From NCBI RefSeq assembly GCF_003602095.1, contig NZ_RAHH01000015.1, forward strand, positions 62,001-126,000: a stretch of DNA of 64,000 bases, written 5' to 3'. Both the position numbers and the translations under genes were made by a program. The notes beneath the pieces are model-generated. The model worked only from the letters and a program-made list of their open reading frames with translations. It was not told the DNA's origin and did no database searches. This document shows, in pieces, positions 44,276 to 52,291 of this stretch. Every line of letters begins with the position of its first letter. Position 1 is the stretch's first letter. The DNA is from Rahnella woolbedingensis. Lineage in GTDB: Bacteria; Pseudomonadota; Gammaproteobacteria; Enterobacterales; Enterobacteriaceae.

Positions 44276-46006
44276 TTAATCAAGACTTAACAACGTACTC
44301 AGTCGCGCAATTTGCGTTTGCCACTGACGTTGCAGGTCAGGCTTCTGATGCCTGGGTTTACGTGCCAGATCTTCTGCCAACCGGTGTTCCAGCTCTACCA
44401 GTTGCGCCAGCAGTCGCTCTTCTTCCGAAGCTTCTGTAACCAGAACATCGGGCTGGCCTGGTGATGAGAGAGGTTCTGCTGGCGCGGGCGTTCCCGCAAG
44501 TACCGTGTAAACCGGTGCAAGGGTATGCCACTCTTCTAACCGTTGGTCATCCACCAGCCAGAATCGGTTACAGCTTTGCTCTATGAGCGTCCGGTCGTGT
44601 GATACTAAAAGCACCGCGCCACTGAACGTTTTCAGCGTTTCCGCCAGCTCCTCTTTGCCTTCCAGATCCAGATGGTTGGTCGGTTCATCGAGCAGCAGTA
44701 ACGAGTAATTCGCCAGCGTCAGCCCGATAAACAACAGCCGCGACCGTTCACCGCCGCTGAGCGTACTCACTTTTTGCTGATGACGGATAAAGGGGAATCC
44801 GGCGCCAATCAGCGCCATTTTCCACTGTTCTTCCGTCAGCGGCGCAAAGTCCGACAGCGCATCACCCAGAGAGTCATCGTCATGCAACTGATGTTGATTC
44901 TGATCGTAATACCCTACACGCACGCGGGGATGGAACGTCACATCCGTTTGCGTTGTTACCGGCTGGCTGAAAGCACGCCATAACGTCTGCAACAGGGAAG
45001 ATTTTCCGCAACCGTTGCGCCCGACCAGCGCTATCCGGTCACCGCTTTTGACACGCATTTCATCGAGTGTGAACAGCATCGGCGCATCGGGTGCCGGGCG
45101 AACCTGCAAACCTGAAAGTGCCAGAACCCGGTCAGCCGCCAGCGCTTCGCCGCTAAGCTGAAGTTTCCACTGGTTACCGGCGGTGACTTCAGTTTGGTCA
45201 TCCTTCAGCCGGTCGACCTGTTTTTCCATTTGCTTGGCCTTGCGCGCCAGCCCTTCGTTATCGTAAACACTGCCCCACAGCGCCAGACGTTTGGCGCTTT
45301 TGGTGACGCGGTCGATCTCTTTTTGTTCCGTTTTCCTGCGCAGGGCATCGGAAGCGTCCTTTTCCTCAAGCGCATTACGCGCCTGTGTACAAGGCAGGCG
45401 AATAAATTGCAGGGTTTTATCGCGCAGGATCCAGGTGCTGTTGGTCACGTTATCGAGCAGGCTGCGGTCGTGGGAAACCAGCACGAAACTGCCGTTCCAG
45501 TTTTTCAGAAACTGCTCCAGCCATAACAGCGTCGGCAAATCCAGATGGTTACTGGGCTCATCGAGCAGCAGTAAATCGGGCTGGCGGATCAGCGCGCGGG
45601 CCAGCAGCAGGCGGGTATGCTGCCCGCCGCTCAGCGTGCCCGCCGTCAGTTGCCAGGCGGATTCGTCAAAACCCAGCGTGGAAAGCAACACCTGCGCCTG
45701 CCACAACTCCGGCTGATGAAGGCCCTGAGGCAGGTGATTGAGGACAGCTTCCAGCAGGGTGTGATGATTCAGTGTTTCAGGCAGATGCTGTTCCACGCGA
45801 GCCATCAGGCACTGATTCGCCAGCGTGACGCTGCCGGACGTCGCCGCCAGTTCACCGCTCAGGATTTTCAGCAGGGTACTTTTGCCGCAGCCGTTGTGGC
45901 CGATAAGACCGATACGGTCGCCTTTTTTCAGGCCGAAGGAAATCTCAGCCAGCAAAGGGCCGAAAGAATTATCGAAAGATACAGATTGTGCAGACAGTAA
46001 AGTCAT
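44276..46006 (-). CDS. ABC-F family ATPase
   Basis: The 576-residue soluble protein has two ABC domains and no membrane segments. Domain 1 has Walker A GHNGCGKST and signature LSGGQHTRLLLARAL; domain 2 has Walker A GRNGCGKSS and signature LSGGERSRLLFIGL. Each Walker B ends in LLDEPSNHLD or LLDEPTNHLD. A charged linker (about residues 215-275) joins them, and a helical C-terminal extension follows. ABC-F proteins bind the ribosomal E site and act in translation or antibiotic protection. Its own ribosome site is weak. A leader peptide gene lies 110 bases upstream on the same strand, which suggests attenuation control as known for some resistance-type ABC-F genes. Confidence 0.88.
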   Translation of the reverse strand: MTLLSAQSVSFDNSFGPLLAEISFGLKKGDRIGLIGHNGCGKSTLLKILSGELAATSGSVTLANQCLMARVEQHLPETLNHHTLLEAVLNHLPQGLHQPELWQAQVLLSTLGFDESAWQLTAGTLSGGQHTRLLLARALIRQPDLLLLDEPSNHLDLPTLLWLEQFLKNWNGSFVLVSHDRSLLDNVTNSTWILRDKTLQFIRLPCTQARNALEEKDASDALRRKTEQKEIDRVTKSAKRLALWGSVYDNEGLARKAKQMEKQVDRLKDDQTEVTAGNQWKLQLSGEALAADRVLALSGLQVRPAPDAPMLFTLDEMRVKSGDRIALVGRNGCGKSSLLQTLWRAFSQPVTTQTDVTFHPRVRVGYYDQNQHQLHDDDSLGDALSDFAPLTEEQWKMALIGAGFPFIRHQQKVSTLSGGERSRLLFIGLTLANYSLLLLDEPTNHLDLEGKEELAETLKTFSGAVLLVSHDRTLIEQSCNRFWLVDDQRLEEWHTLAPVYTVLAGTPAPAEPLSSPGQPDVLVTEASEEERLLAQLVELEHRLAEDLARKPRHQKPDLQRQWQTQIARLSTLLSLD

Positions 46007-46052
46007 GATGCTTACTCAGGTTTCGGGCATAAAAATGCCTCTCGTCAATAAC

Positions 46053-46126
46053 GCCGACGATAACCGGTAAGCCGGAGGGAAGAACTCAGTTTGTCAGTTA
46101 GCTTCGCTCAGACAGGTTATCGCGGC
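46053..46126 (-). promoter_or_regulatory. Long-range base-pairing element around the leader peptide stop codon
   Basis: On the plus strand GCCG-A-CGATAACC (46053-46065) is complementary to GGTTATCG-CGGC (46115-46126) with one bulged base. In the minus-strand RNA this pairs the last codons and stop codon of the leader frame with a segment about 50 bases downstream, upstream of the ABC-F start. Ribosome position on the leader would decide whether it forms. Confidence 0.5.
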
Positions 46127-46200
46127 AGGGAGCCGGAAACGCCTGAGCAGTGACGATCGCTAAGGACGAGTGAAATTAAAAAAACTTCACGGGTCAGCAT
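46117..46200 (-). CDS. 27-residue leader peptide upstream of the ABC-F gene
   Basis: An ATG at 46200 follows a near-perfect ribosome site AAGGAGG with 6-base spacing (minus strand, 46207-46213), much stronger than that of the ABC-F gene itself. The frame begins MLTREVFLIS, continues with a hydrophobic stretch, has a His-Cys pair near residue 17, and ends SGSLPR before TAA. A -10 box TATAAT lies at 46243-46248 on the minus strand, about 35 bases upstream. Together with the base-pairing element around the stop codon this resembles a regulatory leader ORF. I do not recognise the peptide. Confidence 0.55.
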   Translation of the reverse strand: MLTREVFLISLVLSDRHCSGVSGSLPR

Positions 46201-46242
46201 GGCAATCCTCCTTATGTATAACGTTGGTTAATGAATGAGCTG

Positions 46243-46248
46243 ATTATA
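46243..46248 (-). promoter_or_regulatory. Perfect -10 box for the leader/ABC-F transcript
   Basis: The plus strand reads ATTATA, which is TATAAT on the minus strand. The -35 is not clear. Transcription would start near 46236, 36 bases before the leader ATG. Confidence 0.5.
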
Positions 46249-46296
46249 TTGGGGAATTCCGAATTGATCCAGTTTCAAAATTCCCCCGCAATGCCC

Positions 46297-47535
46297 TCAC
46301 GCTTCCACCACTTCATTTTCCAGTTTCTGGCGCTTACGCAGACCCGGGAACCAGGTCATCCACAATCCGACAACGATAAGCGTGCCGACGCCGCCAATGG
46401 CCGCCGCAGGCACTGCGCCCACCCAGGCCGCCAGCAGGCCAGACTCAAATTCGCCGAGCTGGTTCGAGGTGTTGATGAAGATGGAGTTGACCGCGCTGAC
46501 GCGACCGCGCATATCGTCGGGCGTATCGAGCTGAACTAGTGCACCGCGAATGACCATGCTGATCATATCGAATCCGCCGAGTGCAAACAGTGCCAGCATC
46601 GATAGCCACAGTGAGGTGGAAAACGCGAAAACCAGCGTGGCTGCGCCGAAACCCGCCACGGCGGCGAACATGGTCATCCCGACATTACGTTTCAGCGCGC
46701 GGTGGCTCAGCCAGAAACCGACAATTAAACCGCCGACCGCCGGAGCGCCGCGCAACAAACCCAATCCCCACGGGCCGGTATGCAGAATATCGTGGGCAAA
46801 AATGGGCAGCAGGGCGGTTGCGCCGCCGAGCAGAACCGCGAACAAATCGAGAGAAATAACGCCCAGAACATCAGGACGGGCGCGGATGAAACTGATCCCG
46901 GCGAACAGAGATTTAAACGTCGCCGGAACACGGCGCGGTGGTGCCTGTTCGTAAAGCAAACGGCTGACCATCACGATCGACAACAGATAGAGGCAGGCGC
47001 ACACCGAGTAAGCGACGCCCGCTCCGGCGACATATAAAAAACCGCCGAGCGCCGGGCCGACCATAGAAGCCGCTTGCCCTGAAACGCTGTTGGCGGCCAT
47101 TGCCCGTGCCAGTAAATGTGGTGGCACCAGCGCCGGAAGCATCGATTGCAGCGACGGCGCTTCCATGGCTTTGGCGGTCGAAATGATAAAGATCAGGCCG
47201 AGGATAATGACTTCGTTGACGTGATGCGTCAGCGTCAGATAAGCCAGCGCAGCAATCGCTATCCATTCGGCAATTTGTCCGAGCAGCACCACGCGGCGAC
47301 GATCAAACTGATCCGCCACATGTCCGGCGACCAGCGCCAGCGCAACAGAAGGGAAAAACTGCACCAGCCCGATCAGCCCCAAATCAAACGCCCTTCCGGT
47401 AATCGAATAGATTTGCCAGCTCACCACAATCGAAAGCATCTGGAAACCAAAACTGGATGATGCGCGGGCTATCCAGAACGCCACAAACGAGCGATGCGCT
47501 AACAGCGAATCCGGATTAACGGAAGAAGATGACAT
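46297..47535 (-). CDS. MFS exporter-like transporter
   Basis: The 412-residue protein has about 12 membrane segments and resembles the EntS-like/MFS_3 exporters: HRSFVAFWIARASSSFGFQML at the start, GHVADQFDRRRVVLLGQ in the loop 2-3 motif, SLQSMLPALVPPHLLARAMAANSVSGQ and DTPDDMRGRVSAVNSIFINTSNQLGEFESG (each quoted in part). These are typical of multidrug or siderophore exporters. The start MSSSSVNP at 47535 has AGGG seven bases upstream; the longer frame is rejected. The substrate is unknown. Confidence 0.85.
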   Translation of the reverse strand: MSSSSVNPDSLLAHRSFVAFWIARASSSFGFQMLSIVVSWQIYSITGRAFDLGLIGLVQFFPSVALALVAGHVADQFDRRRVVLLGQIAEWIAIAALAYLTLTHHVNEVIILGLIFIISTAKAMEAPSLQSMLPALVPPHLLARAMAANSVSGQAASMVGPALGGFLYVAGAGVAYSVCACLYLLSIVMVSRLLYEQAPPRRVPATFKSLFAGISFIRARPDVLGVISLDLFAVLLGGATALLPIFAHDILHTGPWGLGLLRGAPAVGGLIVGFWLSHRALKRNVGMTMFAAVAGFGAATLVFAFSTSLWLSMLALFALGGFDMISMVIRGALVQLDTPDDMRGRVSAVNSIFINTSNQLGEFESGLLAAWVGAVPAAAIGGVGTLIVVGLWMTWFPGLRKRQKLENEVVEA

Positions 47536-47785
47536 GACAAATCCCTGAAAAATGAAAGATGCCGTGTCTGCTGGTCGCATGCGACAAGTTAGCCCGGCAA
47601 TTATTGTGGGTACAAATAATTAACAAACAATCTGACTGGCCGTTTTACCACAAAATATTCAACAAATCTTCATATCACATTGTGAAGAAAGTGTGCAGTT
47701 CGCGGGCTAACGACTGCGGTGGCTCCCCGGGGATAAAATGACGGCTGCTGGCGATAATAATTCCGGTCAGGTTTTTTGATCCAAA

Positions 47786-47813
47786 AAAAACGACCTCCGG
47801 TGAGATCGTTTTG
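47786..47813. terminator. Terminator downstream of the SDR gene
   Basis: AAAACGACCTC and GAGATCGTTTT (about 47788-47813) pair in 10 of 11 positions around CGGT, with an A-run on one side and T-run on the other, so it ends the minus-strand SDR transcript. Confidence 0.65.
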
Positions 47814-47842
47814 TTCAAATCGAAAAGGCTCACCTGCAAAAT

Positions 47843-48520
47843 TTACCAGCGCAGCTCGCGGCCGGAATATTCTACGAAATGATGGCCGCCTTTACCGGAC
47901 CAGGCTTCGAACTGATCGACAATGCCGGTGGCGCTTTCTTCAATGGTCAGGGTGGCATTTTCACCGCCCATGTCGGTCTGCACCCAGCCCGGATGCACAG
48001 AAAGCAGCGTCAGTTCCTGTTTTTCAGTCTGTTCCTGCAACCCGCGGGTCAGCATGTTCAGCGCCGCTTTGCTGGCGGAGTAAAGCGGATATGTCGCCAC
48101 TTCGTTCTCGTTGAGGCTGGAAAGCTCAGACGTCATCAGCGCCAGCACACCGGTGCGGTGATTTAAAAGTGGCAGCAATTCAGTGGCACAGCGGACGGGG
48201 GAGATAGCGTTAGTTAAAAACAGCTGAATAATTTCTTCATCGCTGGCCTGATGAATGTCCTGATGATCCGGACCAAACACGCCGGCATTCACAAAAATCA
48301 GATCATAATGGCTTGCGGAAAGCGCGTCCTTTACCGCCTGCCGTGCTTCAGATTTATTGATGTCCAGTTTTACCCATTCGACCGAAGCGGGGGCTTTTGC
48401 CGGAACGGCGTCACGCGTGGTTGCAGTCACCTGCCATCCGTGTTTTGTGAGGACATCCACCACACCCAAACCGATACCGCGCGATGCGCCGATGATCAAT
48501 GCTTTCTTAGAGTCAGTCAT
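47843..48520 (-). CDS. Short-chain dehydrogenase/reductase
   Basis: This 225-residue classical SDR has the cofactor motif GASRGIG near the N-terminus, NAG in FVNAGVFG, the catalytic Ser in LMTSELSS and the YSASK active site (Tyr and Lys). The proline-glycine segment VHPGWVQTDMGG is typical. AAGG six bases upstream favours the second ATG (48520) over 48526. No neighbour suggests a pathway. It could be a C-factor-like or general carbonyl reductase. Confidence 0.85.
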   Translation of the reverse strand: MTDSKKALIIGASRGIGLGVVDVLTKHGWQVTATTRDAVPAKAPASVEWVKLDINKSEARQAVKDALSASHYDLIFVNAGVFGPDHQDIHQASDEEIIQLFLTNAISPVRCATELLPLLNHRTGVLALMTSELSSLNENEVATYPLYSASKAALNMLTRGLQEQTEKQELTLLSVHPGWVQTDMGGENATLTIEESATGIVDQFEAWSGKGGHHFVEYSGRELRW

Positions 48521-48948
48521 ATTCATCCTTTTTAATCAATGCGTTAACTTCAGTCTGTTGTTTTCATTAAATCCATAAAACTGCTTAGTGTTACCTGCAG
48601 TATGAGCCCGTCAGGTTCCGGCAACAATGGGCAGGAGTCTGATTTCCCCTGCCAGATTTTTAGTCAGAAAGGTGTCAGGAAGGGTTATCGTGACTGATCT
48701 CCCAAATTTAAGACAAGCCGTGGGATAATTATTATGTAATCGATTACTTTTTGCGCCGGGCGTCAGTGAGGACGGGCCGGTTCCTGCTGTATCTCGGTAT
48801 CCTGTTGCAGGGTGTGTGTTATGACTTCTTCTTTGTAGTCGCTTTATTTATACCGACCGCGTGGCGGATGCTCGGGCTTTAATTCATGGCACCGGTAAAC
48901 TGTGATAGCCTCTGAAAAAAATAGCTGACCGCAGGATGTGTTGTCGTT
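48521..48948. other. Divergent intergenic region with a LacI-type palindrome
   Basis: About 430 bases between the SDR gene (minus) and a LacI-family gene (plus) hold no recognisable gene. The only clear element is the palindrome GTAATCGATTAC, listed separately. Confidence 0.5.
48736..48747. promoter_or_regulatory. Palindrome GTAATCGATTAC upstream of a LacI-family gene
   Basis: The 12-mer is identical to the one upstream of ydgJ at 11677-11688. It lies about 200 bp upstream of the LacI-family gene at 48949 and has the central CG of LacI/GalR operators. Confidence 0.6.
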
Positions 48949-49929
48949 ATGTCGATTCAGAAAATTGCCAGGCTGGCCGGTGTGTCGGTTGCTACGGTTT
49001 CCCGCGTGCTGAACAACAGCAACTCAGTGAAAAGTAAAAACCGGGAACGTGTGCTGGAAGCCATCAGGGAAAGTAACTACCAGCCCAATCTGTTAGCCCG
49101 CCAGCTGAGAACCTCCAGAAGCTCAATGATCCTGGTGATGGTGTCCAATATTGCAAATCCGTTCTGCGCTGATGTGGTGAAAGGCATCGAAGAAGAAGCT
49201 GAAAAGAACGGTTATCGCATTCTTCTGTGCAACTCAGGTTCTGATATCGAACGCTCTAAATCGAGCCTCGGATTGCTCTCGGGCAAAATGGTCGACGGTA
49301 TCATCACCATGGATGCGTTATCCAATCTGCCGGATCTGAGCACCATGATCGGCCAGACGCCGTGGGTTCAGTGCGCAGAATACGCTGACGCCGGTGATGT
49401 GTCCTGTGTCGGGATCAGCGACACCGAAGCATCTGAATTCGCCATCCGGCATTTGCTGGAACGCGGATGTGAACGCATTGCCCTGATCAACCACGACCTG
49501 AGTTACAAATATGCTCAGCTGCGCGAGCGCGGCTATAAAACGGTGCTCAGCCAGCAGGGGAATAGTTTTGAAGCCATTGAATATGCTAGCGAACTGAGTT
49601 TTAAAGCGGGCAAGGCGGCGATGGAGAATTTACTACAAGCTGCGGCAAAACCGGATGCAGTGTTTGCGGTTTCCGATACGCTGGCGGCGGGTGCAATGCG
49701 CGCCATTGAAGACGCCGGGCTGAAAGTTCCGCAGGATATCGCGGTGATAGGCTTTGACGGTACGGAACTGGCGGAAATGGTCTCACCGCAACTGACCACC
49801 ATTGAACAGCCTTCGCGCGATATTGGTCGTCAGGCAGTGTCGTTATTGCTCAGGAAAATTGATAATCCACAAGCGCCGGCAGAGCGCCTGATGATGGACT
49901 GGCGTTTTATTGCACGCGCCAGCGCCTGA
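48949..49929 (+). CDS. LacI-family regulator without adjacent target genes
   Basis: The 326-residue protein has the helix-turn-helix (SIQKIARLAGVSVATVSRVLNN), hinge helix NLLARQLRTSRS and a periplasmic-binding-like core ending with AVIGFDGTELAEMVSPQLTTIEQP (quoted in part). It resembles CytR-like or ribose-type members. Unlike the two other LacI genes in the window it has no sugar transporter or enzyme next to it. A shared palindrome suggests it may regulate itself and ydgJ, 37 kb away. Confidence 0.85.
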   Translation: MSIQKIARLAGVSVATVSRVLNNSNSVKSKNRERVLEAIRESNYQPNLLARQLRTSRSSMILVMVSNIANPFCADVVKGIEEEAEKNGYRILLCNSGSDIERSKSSLGLLSGKMVDGIITMDALSNLPDLSTMIGQTPWVQCAEYADAGDVSCVGISDTEASEFAIRHLLERGCERIALINHDLSYKYAQLRERGYKTVLSQQGNSFEAIEYASELSFKAGKAAMENLLQAAAKPDAVFAVSDTLAAGAMRAIEDAGLKVPQDIAVIGFDGTELAEMVSPQLTTIEQPSRDIGRQAVSLLLRKIDNPQAPAERLMMDWRFIARASA

Positions 49930-50017
49930 GGCGTGAATCCTTCGCTTTAAAGAACGGGTGAAGTATTGTTGTTCGCTCACACAGCGTGTAAATACAGAGT
50001 GTAAAGGGATAAAAAGC

Positions 50018-50791
50018 ATGATCGCCTTTAAATGGTTTAGCCTCGGGTTTGTCCTCGTTTTATTGCTGTCTTTCGGATACAGCTATGCAAAAGCCTCGCA
50101 AACCCGTGAAGAACCCGCAGGGCAGAGCTGGTCTACGGCGCGGCGGGATTCCTCCGGGATCGCACCGGATCCGGCAAAACTTAAAAGTACTGCCATTGTG
50201 CAGATTTATGCCGCACCGACTTATGGCTGGCGCGGGCTGGTCGCCGTGCATCCGTGGATTATTTACAAACGGGAAGGGGAAACCGAGTTTACCCGTTATG
50301 ACGTAATCAGCTGGGGCAGCACGAATGTAGTTCGCCGCAATTATGCCATTCCGGATGGCTACTGGTTTGGTTCGCAGCCACGCGTGCTGGTGGATCACCG
50401 CGGCGCACAGGCGCAAATGATGATCCCTAAAATTGAAGCCGCCATCAAAAGCTATCCGTATCCCCATACTTATCACGCCTGGCCGGGGCCAAACAGCAAT
50501 ACGTTTATGGCTCACATTGGTCGGGAAGTGCCGGAACTTGAACTGGATATGCCGTCTAACGCCATTGGGAAAGATTACCGCGCAATAACCAATCCGGTGG
50601 GTTTACCGCCTTCAGGTCGCGGTGTTCAGGTGTCATTACTCGGCATTCTGGGTGTCACGCTCGGCGTGGAAGAAGGCGTGGAAGTCAACGTGCTGGGGCT
50701 GAACCTGGGTATTGATGTGAAAAACCCGGCGCTTCGCCTGCCGTTTGTCGGACGCGTCGGGTTTGATAATCCGGGGAAAGCGGAGCTTTAG
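50018..50791 (+). CDS. DUF3750 family protein
   Basis: The 257-residue protein has one N-terminal hydrophobic helix (FKWFSLGFVLVLLLSFGYSYA), likely a membrane anchor or signal. The soluble part has segments I associate with DUF3750: IVQIYAAPTYGWRGLVAVHPWI, YHAWPGPNSNTFMAHI and NPVGLPPSGRGVQ (quoted in part). The function of the family is unknown. The start at 50018 has GGGA upstream and begins right before the helix. It is convergent with the fic gene, 57 bp between stops. Confidence 0.78.
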   Translation: MIAFKWFSLGFVLVLLLSFGYSYAKASQTREEPAGQSWSTARRDSSGIAPDPAKLKSTAIVQIYAAPTYGWRGLVAVHPWIIYKREGETEFTRYDVISWGSTNVVRRNYAIPDGYWFGSQPRVLVDHRGAQAQMMIPKIEAAIKSYPYPHTYHAWPGPNSNTFMAHIGREVPELELDMPSNAIGKDYRAITNPVGLPPSGRGVQVSLLGILGVTLGVEEGVEVNVLGLNLGIDVKNPALRLPFVGRVGFDNPGKAEL

Positions 50792-50848
50792 TGGTTTTGG
50801 GTGAAACCCTTCGATCCCGCACATCAGCAAGAAGCAAAGATCAGCCGT

Positions 50849-52150
50849 TTAACTGAGATTTTTCGACAGAGTATAAATCGTTTTCTGGCCGTTGATTTTG
50901 TGTTCTTCGGCCAGCGTTTCACGTACCAGCGCCCGCAGATCGTTGCGGGCTGTGTTATCCGCCAGTCCCATAATTTCGCTAACCTGCGCCGCTGATAGCT
51001 CAGTGTCCGGCCAGCACAACATGACATTCACCAGGATAATCTGACGGTGAGTCAGGCGGAAAAAAGCGCCTGATTCGTACAACATTCTGTCTGTTGCAAC
51101 ACGGCGGCTAATCAACGTCTCGATGTGTTGCAGGTATTGATTCAACGCCCTTTTCACAATCCCCATCTGATATTCGAGAAAAAAAGTGAGATCCATATTG
51201 TCCGATTCAGTGCGCTGATAACTCTGCGCATATTTCACCGGAGAGGCGTAAAGCAAACTGCTGATTGAAATATAACGAAAAGCGTCATAGCCGGACTTCA
51301 GCAGGGACCAGTAAAACAATGCACGGCTGGTGCGTCCGTTGCCATCTCTGAAAGGATGCTCGTGAGCAATCATGAAGTGTAAAATACAGGCCCGGATCAG
51401 CGGATGAATATAATTGCCCTGTGTCGCATTAGCCCAGTCACACATCCGCTGAAGCCGCTCTGTGATTTGCTCCGCGGGCGGCGGCTGGTGAACGATATTT
51501 CCGTCATAGTCAGCAATCACCACATCGTCGGTTGTGCGGAAGTTACCGGGGACATATTTCGCATCATCAATACCTTCCATTCCCGTCGCGTGGAATTGAC
51601 GGATAAGACCGGGGCTCAGCGGCTCATCAAGATGCGAGTTAATTTCTTTCATCATACGCGCATTGCCGACGATCATTTGTTCACTTTCGGTACGAGGCTT
51701 CCGGCCTGATGCCAGCAGACTCCGTGCGACCAGCGTGGTGGTATTTGCCCCTTCAAGTTGCGAGCTGGTGATGGGTTCTTCAAACTGAAACTGTGAGAGG
51801 GCGGCACCCATGCCAGAAAGCCGCTCCCGCTGCTGGATAAGCGCCTGAGCCGTTGAGAATTTATCAATTTGTTCGCAGACTTCAGCCATTAAAGCCGTGT
51901 GGTTGAAACCTGCCTGCTGTTTTTGGATGTTTCCATAGTTAATAAACTGCATGGCAGAGTGACGGGCCCGACGGGTGAAACTCCAGGCCACAGCGGCATC
52001 CAGACCTTTAGCGACACGATACTGATATTCATCCCAGGGTAAATATCGCCCCTGATCATCAACCAGTCTGGCGCAGGGCTGATACTGCATCCACTGTTGA
52101 CCTGTGAGGGTTTCCAGCGGAATTAACGCAGGAGGAAATTTGATGCTCAT
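50849..52150 (-). CDS. Fic-family AMP-transferase-like protein with C-terminal winged helix
   Basis: The 433-residue protein has a complete Fic active site HPFRDGNGR (His265 to Arg273). It also has the N-terminal inhibitory helix motif S-x-x-x-E-G as Ser129 to Gly134 (SSQLEG), which places it among class II self-inhibited Fic enzymes that AMPylate hydroxyl side chains. The last 60 residues (LSAAQVSEIMGLADNTARNDLRALVRE in part) form a winged helix-turn-helix. There is no signal peptide. A 31-bp inverted repeat ends six bases from its start codon, so self-regulation by its own DNA-binding domain is plausible. No separate antitoxin gene is visible. Confidence 0.9.
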   Translation of the reverse strand: MSIKFPPALIPLETLTGQQWMQYQPCARLVDDQGRYLPWDEYQYRVAKGLDAAVAWSFTRRARHSAMQFINYGNIQKQQAGFNHTALMAEVCEQIDKFSTAQALIQQRERLSGMGAALSQFQFEEPITSSQLEGANTTTLVARSLLASGRKPRTESEQMIVGNARMMKEINSHLDEPLSPGLIRQFHATGMEGIDDAKYVPGNFRTTDDVVIADYDGNIVHQPPPAEQITERLQRMCDWANATQGNYIHPLIRACILHFMIAHEHPFRDGNGRTSRALFYWSLLKSGYDAFRYISISSLLYASPVKYAQSYQRTESDNMDLTFFLEYQMGIVKRALNQYLQHIETLISRRVATDRMLYESGAFFRLTHRQIILVNVMLCWPDTELSAAQVSEIMGLADNTARNDLRALVRETLAEEHKINGQKTIYTLSKNLS

Positions 52151-52156
52151 AGGTAA

Positions 52157-52187
52157 ACTATCTCAATTTTTAAATTATTGAGATAGT
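52157..52187. promoter_or_regulatory. Inverted repeat at the fic start, probable autoregulatory operator
   Basis: ACTATCTCAAT (52157-52167) and ATTGAGATAGT (52177-52187) are perfect 11-bp arms around nine AT-only bases. It begins 6 bp upstream of the fic ATG, where no Shine-Dalgarno sequence is obvious, so it could also fold in the message. Confidence 0.65.
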
Positions 52188-52291
52188 CTACGCGCATTTG
52201 TCTGACCGTCAACGATGGAAGGATCCACAGGGGAGAAAGGCGAAAAAAAGGCCCGCCATTTCTGGCAGGCCTTTTGTCTTTCAGGAGGCGA

